A DNA stretch of 64,000 nucleotides from Akanthomyces muscarius (GCF_028009165.1 NC_079242.1:4216001-4280000); one strand, 5' to 3'. Positions 22,728-35,285 are shown, counted from the stretch's first letter. Program-made: numbers and translations. The notes: generated from the sequence alone by a model not told the origin.

Positions 22728-24851
22728 GGGCAGCTGGGACCGAAATACACCGGTGCAAAACGGTTCGTTCCTGCAGCGCTTACTTTTTTCCAGTTCAGCT
22801 GGACGTTGCAAAGATGGGGGCCAAACGACTTCCACAGGTGGCAAACCCAGGCCCTCTTTAATTCTCCAGATACTGCCTGTTTAGGCCTTAGTGGCTGTTC
22901 GTTGAATGCCGTTGCCGTTTTACTGGTAAGTTGCCGTGTAGACCACCCCCTCGGTCGGCCGCCGATATTCAAACGGGTGCGCCCCAGCCAGGGGGGGGGC
23001 GACCACTGCTCTCCTCCACACAGCGCCCGAATGCATAAACGCTGGCACATGCAGATGCAGTACCAGACTGTGATTAGGTGCACTGCAGCTGGGCTTGCTG
23101 AAGGCGGAATTCCCCTATTATTAGATACGCTTCTACACGTGCGAAGTTGGTCGCATGTGTACAGCGACGAAGATTCGCCAGTGCTCGCGGTCTGGGGTTC
23201 GTTTCAATAAAGCCGCCAGCTGGCTGAGACATACCAGAAGTCGACAGGAGGCACAAAAAAGTGACAGAGACAAGCGTTGTTTATGGGTTGCCAACGTGCC
23301 GGCTTAGGATTACGGTCAAGTTGCGGTTGTGAAGAGACAACAACCTTGACGGCTCTGCTCTGCTACTCATTATTATTAGTATTAGCACTCCGTACGCTCT
23401 GGCTAGATGACGGTACGATTTTTGGTGCCAACTCCGAAATGCCACAGTCAGCGTATTTGATTTTAAACCAAAATAAGCAGAGCCAACTGGCTTTGTTTTG
23501 GCAGGCGTGATCCAGCGGGCTGCGACGAGTCCGCCCAGGCCGCACACCTTGGATTGAGTGGGTAGAGGCAGGTTAGCGGGCACGCAGGGTCGTAACACTA
23601 TTTTCTGGAATATTATTTCCCGCTTTTCAAAGTCTCTTTTTTACGTCCACCTCCCTTTTCCTCGGATCACGAACATCACCCTTGGGCGCTGCCAAGTTGT
23701 TGGTGGGGCGGAGCGGACTCCATGGGCCAAGACCGTTGCATCCTCTACCAGTATGTACGCCACCGTGCCAAAATGGCAAGACGGAGAGCTCGACCTGGCC
23801 GCCTGGCAGGTCGGCTCAACTGCCCAGTCCTGGGTATCCTGAAAGCGGAAGCACTCGTGGGTCCTGCGCTGGCGAGAATACTGGTACGCCGATCAGCTCA
23901 CTCATCTGCCCATTGCCCCCCCACGGTATTTGTGTCACAAATGTGAACGATGCACAATGTTCAGCTCTAGTGCAAGAATCGGCATGACATCATATATACA
24001 ATCTGGTGCCTGAGCGTGCGTTGACGGCAATGAAGACTGGCTGAAGAACAGGCTTTTCCGGAGTATCCCGTCCGTCCGTCATATTGTGATCCGTTCAGCT
24101 TCGGCGATCTGGCAAGTCGCGTTCAATGTCTATTTCTGTCGTCTAATCTATTTCACGAAATGCGGCAGTAGTTTAGCTCACAGGTGCCGGCAGTGCTTAG
24201 CAGACTAACAATCTGCATGCTTGCACGGCCAGCTCGTTGGATGCGTCAGCGCAGATATGCTTCCGGCCCGTCATCTGGCGGCGAGGTTCAGACATTGCAC
24301 GATCCGTTTAGAAATCCAGAACATCCGATCCTTATCGGACTTCAACGGCCAGACCCAGGCTCGCTGGTGTGGATTGTTAGACCACAAATCTAGATTCATC
24401 TGCCACACTTCTGTCGGTCATAATTCATTTCGCAAATTTACTGCCGCTGTACGAGCCGAAGTTTCTCGGTAGTGTGCATGTACCAGTACTAGCACTGAAG
24501 TGATACACTCTCCACTCCGCCGCTCAGCAGCACCAGGTCTGTACTCAGTGCCGTTACGGTACATTTGCAGGGGAAGCTGTGCATCTAACTAGTAGCTACC
24601 ACTACTCCCTACTCCATACAGAGACTCGAGAGAGTATTGGGATTCTAAGTATTGGGATTTTGTCTGGCGGCCAATTTAGCGACGGATTAGGGTAAATTTA
24701 CTGCGCATTCCCTTCCGAAAATGGATGGGACATGGGCGGGACGGATTAAGACAGCCGGCGGAGGGAGGAGATGGATGCCCGGCGACGATGCCAAACACCA
24801 ATGTACCAGCCCATCCGGTAACCATTTCCTGCCCATTTCCCTGGCTTGACG

Positions 24852-24873
24852 CTTGTCTTGTCTTGTCTTGTCT
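24852..24873. repeat. CTTGT pentanucleotide microsatellite
   Basis: About four copies of CTTGT inside the gene-free interval. Confidence 0.9.
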
Positions 24874-26160
24874 GTTGGGCTTTTGGAGGCCGGCCATTGG
24901 CCCAAGTCAAGATTGCCCGCCTAGCCTTGATCTCGGCCTGCGCCCAGGCAGCCAGACATGGGCCAGACTAGAGGCAGAGAGGGCTGGCTGGAGGGTACTT
25001 GGAGCCCAGTTGTCGATCCCGCGCCTGCATCCGGCCCTAACCTTGTGGCGCCTACTAACAACATTCCAAATACTTTGTTCCGGCTCGCGCTCACCTACCA
25101 GTATTAGGCTATTCCCCGTACCAGGGCTCGAACGGGCGGTAGACCTATTAGTGCACAACTTGTCACGCACAGCCCGAAGCCTAATAAGAAAGAGCCAATA
25201 ACGTTCATGACCACCGGTACGCACCTTTGACCAGTACAGGCCTTTTGCAGGGGGGCCGGCCTGGGCCCTATCACAGTAAATAAGCAGATGCACTCCCTAC
25301 TGGTACTTTGACTCAGTATTCGCTACGGGTCTGTCAGGCACACTGCCCAGCACACTGGCAACTATACTCTCGCCCACCATGTCCATCGACACGGGTGGAA
25401 TAAATGTGCCCGCTGGCCTCTTCGGATGCCCGCCATACGAAGCCGCGCGAAGCATAAACAATTTTTTCTTCCAAACTTAATTACAACTTGTGCGGGCGAC
25501 CGCCACCTAATCATGAATTTCGCGGCTCGACCCGCCCACGGTACTGCCTACTTACTGGTCGTCATGATTCACCATGTAGCCCACTTGGTGATGCCTTGCT
25601 GGCCAACTCGTGATTAGAAAATGCTTCACATTTGTAGCCACAGGCGCTCTCGCACGGTGATTTGTTATAACAGTCGTCTACTCTAGTAGTAGTTTGTGTG
25701 CCTATAGAGGCTGGTATCTTCTATTTGTCTGCCTGCCTTCCGAGGGATCCAGCCTGAAATCTGGCCCATTTCGTTCATACACGTACATTACACGGTCCGA
25801 ATTTTGCTCAGACCATTCAGTAAAAGCAACAAGAAAGAAAAGTAGGGAAAAAAAAGAAAAGAAAAATAATCGCTCTGCGGAAAACCACGCTCCGTAAAAT
25901 AATAAGTGTTGACCCTCTCGTCCGCACAATTAATACCGCATCAGATCGATGCCCTCGAAAGTTCATAGACTGGCTGACGCCGGTCGTCATTCTCTTGGCC
26001 TGGGTATGGATGGTGCAGTGGACATCAAGCCTCTTTCAAGAATATTGAGGCTCATGTGCGCGCACACCTGGCGCCGCAGCACGGTTCAACCATCGCGTTG
26101 TGAGGTTTAGCGAAATCATATTTGTCATTGTTTCCTCTCATCGGTGACTGGACACATTGC

Positions 26161-26976
26161 TCAGTGCAAGAGAGCGGAGACGGACATTTTCGACCTGCCC
26201 TTGTCGGATGCCTCTTGGTTTTGATTTGGGGAGTTAGGTGCCGTGGGTAGATGTTGTCGCCTGTGCGCATCCTTGTTACCTGCGTGTTGAGTGAAGTAAT
26301 TCAAGCTCGGTAGAGGACCGCTGGGCGCGGAGCCGCCGTGGTGGTGCCCGAGAGGTCCATGAGGCAGTGTTCTCAGCGGCGGCAGCTCAATGTGTCGACG
26401 TGGTAAGGCGGTTGTTCGAGCAGGAGATGTTGTATAGTGATAGCCCTCAACGTCGGGCGACTCTGATGCAACAGGCGACGGCAGATGGGCTTCTGGCCAA
26501 GGACCTTGTTGACGGTGATGCTCCATAGGAGACTGCATGCGATTCGGGGGAGGGAGTGCAAGGGGCGCACCTCCCATTGGCCTTGGTTGGGAATAGTACT
26601 CTTCATGAGTGGCAGTGTGCGTAGTACGACGGCGCTCAGTTCTCCTGCGGCGGTTCTGGCTGCCGTTCCACCAGTTTTTGACGGCATTGTCACTGCGACC
26701 GGGTAGTCGCCGGGCAATCTCTGCCCATTTCTTGCCGATTTCCGCAACCAGTTTCTCAATTTGAGCACCTTCCTCCGCGGTGATGGGCTCGTGGTTCAGA
26801 GATGGCTTCAGATTCTGATGGTAGCGTTCGCGACATTGCTTGGGAGTTCGGGAGCCAATCACGCCCGCAATGCGGACCCAGTTCAGGGCACCAACATTTC
26901 CAACAAGACTCATGAGAATTTTGTCCTCGTGTTGAGCCCACGGGCCACGTCGTTGGGGGCCAGTTTCTTCTGCCAT
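26161..26976 (-). CDS. flbD: FlbD/RCA-1-type Myb transcription factor
   Basis: R2R3-like Myb regulator. In Aspergillus nidulans FlbD works with FlbB upstream of brlA in conidiation. The protein is nuclear and DNA-binding. Single exon, 271 aa, starting MAEETGPQRRGPWAQHEDKI. The two Myb repeats span about residues 10-110: NWVRIAGVIGSRTPKQCRER is the recognition region of repeat 1, and WAEIARRLPGRSDNAVKNWW that of repeat 2. Both are almost invariant in FlbD. The rest is Pro/His/Ser-rich, with a short basic C-terminus ending SKMSVSALLH that is also FlbD-like. The frame is open 129 codons further upstream with another ATG, but a TATA-like element lies within that stretch, so I use the internal ATG. 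Confidence 0.93.
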   Translation of the reverse strand: MAEETGPQRRGPWAQHEDKILMSLVGNVGALNWVRIAGVIGSRTPKQCRERYHQNLKPSLNHEPITAEEGAQIEKLVAEIGKKWAEIARRLPGRSDNAVKNWWNGSQNRRRRTERRRTTHTATHEEYYSQPRPMGGAPLALPPPNRMQSPMEHHRQQGPWPEAHLPSPVASESPDVEGYHYTTSPARTTALPRRHIELPPLRTLPHGPLGHHHGGSAPSGPLPSLNYFTQHAGNKDAHRRQHLPTAPNSPNQNQEASDKGRSKMSVSALLH

Positions 26977-28395
26977 GGAAGCTGTGGTGCGGTGATGTTC
27001 GTGGGATGTGTTGAGAAGGAAAGACCGATGAGTTGGCCGTTTTGGCGTACTTATATATCGGTATATAGAACTAGTGGAATAAGGGCTCGATATTCTTTTT
27101 TGTGTGGCTGCAAGTAAGAGGTACTGAGACGGAAGTGTGTTTGATGATGTTGTAAAAATGGGCGTTGCGGCGGTCGTAAAGTGCGGCATGGGGGGAACAA
27201 ATAGCAGTTCGGCCCATGTAGAAGCTTCGGGGGATCTGCCATCGGACGCAGCGAAGAGCGAGTGGGCTTCTGTCCCCACTCCCTGTGGATGAGGGTGTGC
27301 GGAGCAAGAGATTTGGAAGGGCAGGATGGGTGGAGGAGGGTGTCGGGTGCGAGGGCGTGTCAAAAGAGGGCGGAGCGGACAGCGCGCTAGTGGGGCAGGT
27401 GTGCCTTTCTCCGTCCCACACCCCTGACAATATCTGCACCGGCTCGGGGTTCATTATACCCAATAGCACCACCATACTCGTGCATATCTGCGTCTCCAGA
27501 CCGGAAAAACCTGAGCTTATTGCAGCGCATGTTCAATTTGGCTGTGTCTTGACATCGCCCATGGCCGAATGACATGCCGTCTGATGCAACGGGGCCATTT
27601 GTATAGTGGCGCCGAAAATACCATCGTGTAGAGTTCCCGTGCCATACTTATTTTTCACAGCGAACTCCCTGATGATTCATGAGCGTTGTTCGCGCGCCAC
27701 GATGGGTACACTGTGCTCGCTCGTGACTCTGAGCCTCACGATTGCACCGCTTTATACTCGGTCTCGTTCGGTCGCGCTTAAGGTTTTCAGTGAGACTAGA
27801 GCCAGTGAGTTCCAGCCACCCGTGATATGATGATTCATGGTGTTGGCGCTATCGCACTTTATCTTTTGGGGACGCAGGAGGCGTTCTTATAGGAAACTCA
27901 GCGATGAAATGCCCTTCTAGCGCCGATACTTGTCATGAGTGTTTGACTTATTGTGGCAGAAGGGGAGGATGGCGCGCGCCTGAGCTCTCAGGCAATTGTG
28001 ACTTTCTTGTGTACATAATATGCGTATTGGCTTCCATCAAAGATGATGTGCCTGTGGCAGGTTAAAGCAGAGGTGGGCTTTGGCACCCTCTTCCTGCTAC
28101 GCGCGCGACATGCTACAATAATATTGGCAATGCGATGACCGAAACGGTACACCTTGGCATCGCATTTCGCTCCGCAGGGCACTGCCGCCAGTGGAAGCAG
28201 TCTAAAGGAAAACGACGAAAACGACGAAAACGCGCGTTGATGTGCACAAAAGATGATACGCTTTTAATCGACCAAAGTAGCGCGCCGCTTGATAAGACAC
28301 AATAAGTATCTGTCATATACTCTCGTGTAGCTCAAACGGCTAACTGCGAAATATAAAATAAGAAAAGAACGACACATGCTGTTGTAGAACATTCA
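26977..28395. promoter_or_regulatory. Upstream region of flbD
   Basis: 1.4 kb between the flbD start and the 3' end of the GT41 gene. A long upstream region is usual for developmental regulators. An imperfect AACGACGAA repeat occurs at about 28208-28232. No other gene seen. Confidence 0.4.
27051..27057 (-). promoter_or_regulatory. TATA-like element of flbD
   Basis: TATATAA on the minus strand, 75 nt upstream of the chosen flbD ATG, followed outward by a second TATA-like stretch (27062-27066). Position fits a core promoter; inferred only. Confidence 0.3.
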
Positions 28396-31300
28396 CTAAA
28401 GATAAATATCACCGCCTTCTCCTGTTTCCCAGCGCTTCCAAGCCTCTTGGTAGGCAGATTCGACGTCTCGGACCCAGCGGCGGGTATCGAAAAGACCACA
28501 CGTCCACTTGCTATGCCACAGCAGTTTACGCATTTCTGCTAGTCGGCCACTACCCTCAATCCCACCGAAGGCTGTACGCGAGTACGACAGCCCAGCAGCT
28601 AATTCGATAGCCGATTTCTCGTACATCTTGTCAGACGCGGCGATCAACTCACTGGCGGCGAGTTCCCCCTCTGGTGTTCTCGGCAGTGCGCCTTTCAAAA
28701 TGGAAGCCGCCATTCGTGAGCACATCTTATACGAATAGCGAGGATATGTGAGCAATGGTGTGCTAGACCACAGCACGTCTGCTGCAGTAGTATGTGCATT
28801 GCACTCTGGTGTGTCAAGGAACAAGTCGCAGACCCGGGCACGCGATATATGTTGGCTCTTTTGAGCAACATCAGTAAATATCAAGCGGCTCGCAACCTCA
28901 TGACCTGCCCATAGCTCTGCCGTTCGCCTCAAGTTTGCTTCGCCGGCTTCCGGAAAACGAAGCAGCCACAGCACTGCTTTCGGTACCTGAGCCAGGATCC
29001 TAAGCCATGACCTGAATGTGCTCGGATCAATCTGGATAGTCGCATGGTTAGGATCTGTAAATATATCACGCTTTGCTTCTGCGGTTGAGCACTTTACCTT
29101 GTATAGTTGATTAAAATTTGCCAGGATCACTGTGTCTTCCTGTAGGTTAGGGAATAGTTCTTTCCGCATCGTCCATCTTCGATGTTGCTCATCGGCCCAA
29201 GTCATATCCCTCTCCGTGGGAGGCGATGATTGAGCATGATCGCAGCAAAAAAAGGTATCGCGACAAAATATTATGTTTTCCGTATATATCCACTCGCCAG
29301 AGTCGGTCTCCGAGGCATCGTGAAAAACATCCTCCACGGTTCGATTCTGACGCCACGGGCGCAAGGTGCTTGTCGGTATAGCAGTAGTATCTGCGAGAAT
29401 ATAATCGCACCATTCTGCCCCTAGGGTGCCCGCAAAGCCCATAAATGACATCTGGATTGGGGCTGGCCGTGCAGCAAATATTTCGTTCCTAGCACCGCGA
29501 GTATAGCCATTAAGGTTCACGAGAATATGAATGCCATCATCGCTGATCTGCTTGACTAGGCGCTCTGGGGCCCAGCTGCTGACGTCCCTGAAGACAGGCG
29601 CCTCCTTCTCAATCTGCTCACGGTAGCTGGATTTGTCACTCGGCGTTGTTGCGTAGCAGAAAGCTTGTACTCGCTCCGGATCGTGAAAGCCAAAAACTGA
29701 TTGCATCCTAATGAACAATGATTAGCCTCTGGATTTCAAGAATCAGGAAGGGCGTACTTACAAATGCGCCAAGGGGTGGTTATTGAAATCAGAAGAGACG
29801 TATCCGACGTTCAGATGATGGCTTGGTGGTGCTGGTGGAGGGAGTATAGTCTCAGGAAGCCACGGCGCACGCAGTGTAGCGCATGATATCCGCATTGCAT
29901 TACGCTGTGAGATAATCCTAACTTCCTTTGCCCTCAATGGAGAAGTAAAGGTATGAAACGGGAGAACAGTAGGTGCCGGGGGTACACTCAGAGATGGCGG
30001 CAGTCGGGGTCGAGCGTACGGGATATTTGCTCTTCTGCGTAGGACGTGTTGCTCAAGATACCATTTCCGGAGCAAGACTTTTGCGGCTCTCTCAAGCAGG
30101 CGTACTAGCCGCGAACCAGCCCAGCGGGAATCGACCCAGTCTCGTAAACTTTTTTCAAGATCGAATGAGGGATTAGTATTGAGATGCGAGAGATTCTGTG
30201 TTAAAAGCCGAATCAAGGATTTGTCGATGATGTTTCGACCCCACTGTGAAGCATCGTCGAGCTGCTGGTGAACAATGTCCGTAACGCGTTTGCTGAGACC
30301 TGATGCAGACTTGGTGATTTCTGCATCGAGCAATCGACCACTATCGTCAACGTGCCACCTATCATACTTTCCCATGTACAGATAAATACCACCCCTACCT
30401 CTCCAATCGCAGACTGAATTGAGGGCCGTGAATAAGCCGCATACTGCTTCAGCAAACCTGGGATTGGCTGCCACAGCTCGACGATAATAGCCAATAGCTT
30501 CACCTATCCGACCCTTATCTTTGACAGCATTGGCAAGATTTGTTAATGCAATATCAAAAGTTCCATCGCACGCAACAGCGCGCTCATACATTTGAATGGC
30601 GAGATCAAGTTGTCCAACGTCTTTTAGCAAGCTGCCAAGATTGGTGTGCAAATGGACGTGTTTTGGGTCCAGGCGAAGGCCGTAATTGTAGTAAGCAAGG
30701 GCAAGAGCCAAGCCGCTGCCCGGAAGTATACCCGGGATGCTTGGCTGGACATGCGATGACGAAATGCTGTCACGGTCAGAAGTTGTCTGAGGTATACCAG
30801 CCAGAAGAATGCCAACATTGTTGGCCGTCGATGGACTCTCTTGCAAAGACAATGAGAGGTAGTAGAGCGCTAATATATCGCCAACACCGGATGAGGGCCG
30901 TGCTAGTGCAGAGCCCGGTGAGCCACTTGCCATAGAGTCCTGGAATATCTTCGCCAATGACAGCAGAGAGTTGCTTGTAGTTTGAACGGCTGCTCTCCTA
31001 GGAGTGAATTCGCTTACCCACCGTAGTCCGGGAAGCTCGCCATCACTACCAAATAAAAGGCGAGCGGCATGGCGGGCTTTGTCGGGGGTAAGCAACAAGG
31101 GCTGCGCAGCAGCTGCAGGAGGCGCCACCCGCGAGAGGGAGCCTTGAATGCCACGAACTAGCTCTCGAATCCCCTTGATGTTTCGCCCAACGCTGATCAT
31201 TACTGCTTCTTCGAATGCTCGAGCGGCGGCATCCACATCTTTCAACCCATAAAGCATTGTGCCTTTCGCATGGATCAGAGCAAGAATTCTGCCATTTTCA

Positions 31301-33127
31301 TTTCCAGGCAGAGTGTACCCACTAGTGCCATAGCCTCCAGGAGATAGCTCAAATGCACCTTGTGAATTTATCGACTGCCCACAGGCCAATTGAGAATTAA
31401 GCTTGCGATCAGCTGAGGATTCGCTGCGCCTATCGATGGATGCTTGCACAGGCTGGCCAGCAACGGCAAGCGCCTTTTGAACATGGCAAATAATGTCGAT
31501 TGCTTCTTTACTGCGCTTCTTGTACAGAAGTCCAATCAGATGTTCAACAGCTTCCAGGTAGCTGGGCCTTTGCTGTACTGCAAGTATCCAGTGGCGTTCA
31601 GCCTCTTCATGGCGTCCCAGGCAGTAAAACGACGCTGCCATATTTGCAACGGCTTCTATGTGGCTATAGATTGCAGTTAGATACGTGAAATGGACACAGC
31701 TGAGAACCGTAAAAAGAATACCTGGGATCTAGTGCTGTAATCCTTGAAAAGCATTGAAGAGCATCGGCATATTGCTCTACAGCATATTGGAGGCACCCCA
31801 ACATGAGCATGCCTTCGACCCAAGTCCACTCGCTTTGCTCGCAGAGGTGTTTGAGAATATTCAGAGAAGATCTGGCATCATTGACAGGGGATACACCATT
31901 GCCAGTGCAATCAAAAGAATCAATAAGGGGCATGAGGCCATTTGCCACGCTCTGCTGAGCTCGAAATTGATCTACTCCAGCAAACATGACGTGCCTGCTG
32001 GGCTGTTGAGCGTGCGTATAATGATGACCCTGTGTACCAATCGAGTCAAAGTTGGCTGACGGGAAAATTCTGGTAGGAGCAAGACATTGGCTGGGTGATT
32101 TAGTCAAGATAGGATGCTCTCGTCTGGGCCTGGGAGGTTTCGGAAATATCATGTGTTTTGGCGATGCATGATCTGATCCATTGGAGTCTTTGTTTACATT
32201 TGCCCTTGCATTCGCTTGTATAAATCCAACCAAACTGGCGTAGCAACGGTAAGCCTGAGACAGGGTTTTGTCCTTGAAGTCCAAATGATTGTTGTAACCT
32301 TCATGATTCAACGTGTAGGCATTTTGGAGTTGTGGCTTATAATTTTGTGATGCGTAGCCAAAGATATAATTTGGCGCAGGAAGAACATGAGGTGTCATCA
32401 GGTTTGGCGCATACTCCGGACGAGGTACAGTTGGATAGGCACCGCGTGGCGCCGCAGTAGCATCTTGCGTTGATTGGTAATCCCAAGGAGAAGGACCTTG
32501 CTGCCAATACAGTTGACCTAGTGGGAGGTCTCCCACTAACGTCGGTGGTGGTGGACAGAATGCCCGCACATTGTATTCGTTGGCTCGCATGACGGGCTGA
32601 TATACACTTGCGAAAGGTACAGCAGTATGCTGGGAAGATGGCTGAAAGGTTTCGGCCTCAATAGAACTAGCAGCGTACGCGGGTGGCTGCCAAGGTGCCA
32701 ATGGCAGTTGCGCAATGGCGTTTGAACCGTCAATCATGAGGTTCTGGTGATAAGATCGAGCGCCGAGCATCCGGTATTCAAGAGCGTTGATGGTCTGTCC
32801 AGGAAGAGCCAATTGCTTCAACGGCGGCTCACCGTTGAATGACTTCGCAGAGGACCCGTCATAGCCAGCATCAATAGTCCCATTCGGAGTCTTTCGTCGC
32901 AACTGGTGTTCCCGAACTCTGTGAGGTGTATGCACGCCGTAGGAGCTGGTTCCCGGGAAACGGGTATGCGGATGGATCGTTCTTATTGGAAACGATTGGT
33001 ATTGATATGGAGCTGTCTCTCGTCGAGACTGATCGTCGTGGACAGGCGCTCCATCAACCGGGTTGGGCATACGATCGAGGTTCGCGGTCGACACCATCTG
33101 GCGGTGCGTCTGCAATAATGGCAACAT
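28396..33127 (-). CDS. O-GlcNAc transferase-like GT41 glycosyltransferase with TPRs
   Basis: Family GT41 protein (OGT/SPINDLY type) that adds a sugar to Ser/Thr of nuclear and cytosolic proteins; the fungal donor is not settled. Exons 31722..33127, 29762..31663, 29098..29707 and 28396..29031 give 1517 aa. The N-terminal about 400 residues are disordered and Gln/Pro/His-rich. TPRs follow (for example HVHLHTNLGSLLKDVGQLDL and YYRRAVAANPRFAEAVCGLF). The catalytic half starts at NVGYVSSDFNNHPLAHLMQS with the conserved His, then FNQLYKIDPSTFRSW with the catalytic Lys, then LDTPECNAHTTAADVLWSSTP for nucleotide binding. The third intron (66 nt, 29032..29097) is a multiple of three and has no stop, so an ORF caller reads through it. 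Only splicing restores the conserved YKIDPST. Confidence 0.93.
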
Positions 33128-34576
33128 GCCCGGGCGCTAAGCGTAGGCTTATCGGAAAGAAAGAAATTTCGTTGTCGGCGTAGTATCAAGAGACATTGGC
33201 AGGCGTACTGCGAACGCTCATTGCTTTCAGTCATACCATGGCGGACACGCTGCCAACTGGCGTCAAGCAGGCAGAGAGAAGATTATAGCAGCAGTGCTTC
33301 TGCCTAACCCTCCGATCGCCTAGTCTTGGGTAGGAGTTTTATTGCCAGCGAATAAAGGCCGCGAAGACGATCGGTCCTCCCAACAGAAGCCGGGCACAGA
33401 TGTCAACAGTCCAGCGACTTCGTATCAAGTGTGGAGTGGTGGTGCTATGAAGTGATACGCCACGGCGGAGACCGAATGGTGTAATGGCGCCGCTGGCTAA
33501 CATCGCGTGTGTAGGTAGGTAGATGGCCGTGCCGCACTAACAGAAGTGGACCAGCCTCATGTACAGGAACTTAGTGCTTGCCCAATACTGAGGCGGGTCA
33601 GATGTATATACACAATGATATGAGGCCTTGCCTCATAGTAGAAAAAAAAAGATCGACTTTCCCCCGCTTGGCTGGCCACAGAGGAAGCGCCAATGTTCAT
33701 TCAGGAGGAGGATTTGATGTCAAAAGGGCTCACCACGTGCGCTCGGCCCGGCGGAAACCCAGGTTGAGGGTCGCGATAATTGCCGACTTGGAATCGCTTG
33801 GAAGGACTAGCAAGATATGCATTTATGGTGAATATATAATGCGCAACACGGATTACTAACTTGAATATATTTCAGGTACTGGCTCCAATGATGATACCCT
33901 TATCACCGACCTTTACCTACTGATACTAGCCACCCACCATGACTAGCACTGTATTGAAGAATTGATTCGTGATGGAGTATGAAGAGTTCAGTTGATGATG
34001 TCCGAGACGGACACATCTTATCTGGTTTCTTTTATAAATACCTCCGCCCTGTCATCTTGGTCGTCAAATATCGATTTCCGGGTGTCAAATCCTCCTAATC
34101 CTAAGGTAGGCGGCTTAAACCACGGGCTAGGGAGAAAGACGTAGATAGTTACATATGGAATGTTTCCCAAATTACTACGCTAAAGAGGATCACGCCGCAC
34201 AGCCAGCGCAATTTCAAGACAATTGTGTCAAGACCAACGCCAGGCCCTCTTACATTAATTCAGGGTTCGTCGAAATGTAGATCCGATCAATGGACCGCTA
34301 TGACCAAATTTATACGTGGTACATCGCGGTGAGTAGTGGAACTAAAAGTTTCATCTACCTCGGGCAAAAATTGAAATATACCATCGTGCAGTTGGTAATT
34401 TCAGAGTGTAGCCGAGGATTGCAACCATTTCACTTCGTCCACAAGACTTGTTTGTGCAGCCAATTGATTTTTCTATCACAGCTACATTGTCGAGGTCGCA
34501 TTCAACTCGTATCGTAAATTCGATTTTCGTTCGCCGAACGGCCGGCCAACCGATCCAAGTCTGCGGGTCGAGTCGG
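33128..34576. other. Intergenic: upstream of the GT41 gene
   Basis: 1.45 kb upstream region of the GT41 gene and 3' flank of RPL12, both on the minus strand. An in-frame stop lies just before the GT41 ATG. No further gene supported. Confidence 0.5.
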
Positions 34577-35285
34577 TTACTCTTCAGGAACTGACATTTT
34601 TGTTAGCATGCTGACCACGGATTTGGAGCTCATATCCAACATACTGTCGATCTCGCCGTTGTCAATTGCCTCGATGATGACCTTGGGAGGCTTGCCGTCG
34701 ACACGGCAGCCAACACTGTAAGCAGTACCAAGAATCTCCTTGACTGTGCCCTTGAGCTCCTTCGAGAAAGACTTGTAGCGCATAGTGCGAGCGATCTCGA
34801 TAATCTCATCAAGAGCGACAGACTTGTTATGCTTGATGTTCTTCTCCTTCTTGCGGTCACGAGGAGGCTCCTTCAGGGCGCGGATGATCAGGGAAGAAGC
34901 AGTAGGCACAACGGAAACCGCAGCCTGACGGTTCTGAATAGTGAGCTTGACAGTCACGCGCAAGCCTTTCTGCTCAGGATTAGTATGCGTCGAATTGAAG
35001 TCGGAGTGAGAGCAAGACATACCCAGTCGCCAGTGGCCTTGGCAATATCTTCTCCGACCTTCTTGGGGGAGAGACCGAGGGGACCAATCTTCGGCGCAAG
35101 GGCAGAAGAGGCGCCGACCTCACCTCCGGTGGCACGGAGGTGGCTAAGCACTGTTAGGAGATGGAAAAGCGAAGATATGGTTAGGTTACAAACATGACCT
35201 TGACCTCATTGGGGTCAAACTTGGGAGCTAAAAGGGAGAAAATTAGCAACGAACATTATGCCGGGTAAAGTACCAGCGTACGCAT
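34577..35285 (-). CDS. RPL12: 60S ribosomal protein L12 (uL11)
   Basis: Component of the ribosomal stalk base of the 60S subunit. Five exons: 35282..35285 (only ATGC), 35194..35227, 35023..35143, 34645..34969 and 34577..34590 (14 nt). Spliced length is 165 aa, exactly the family length. The protein begins [20 protein letters not shown] and contains [20 protein letters not shown] and [13 protein letters not shown]. The last intron (34591..34644, 54 nt, GTATGT to TCAG, branch GCTAAC) has no in-frame stop, so unspliced reading would insert 18 residues before the terminal GEIDIPEE. The first intron follows the fourth coding nucleotide. Very early introns are common in fungal ribosomal protein genes. 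Confidence 0.96.

Larger units (their letters stand above)
17643..26160. other. Gene-free interval of about 8.5 kb between convergent genes
   Basis: No ORF here shows family motifs, consistent codon use or linked splice sites, although several open frames of 100-290 codons exist. Overlapping open frames on both strands near 21.5-21.9 kb reflect GC-rich sequence. Base composition is ordinary to GC-rich, so it does not look like an AT-rich RIP-mutated transposon. I saw no reverse transcriptase, transposase or integrase motif and no clear long terminal or inverted repeats. Short homopolymers (A at 20094-20104, C at 21417-21425 and 22715-22727) and a CTTGT microsatellite are present. Both flanking genes end here, so no promoter is needed. 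Long noncoding transcripts or decayed sequence are the likely content. Confidence 0.5.

Noticed and set aside
24170..24260. tRNA-like stretch (AGTTTAGCTCA)
   Set aside because: No T-loop or acceptor-stem complement follows; not a tRNA.
25120..25150. TTCGAGCC, resembling a T-loop on the minus strand
   Set aside because: The flanking bases cannot form a T-stem, and no anticodon arm is present.
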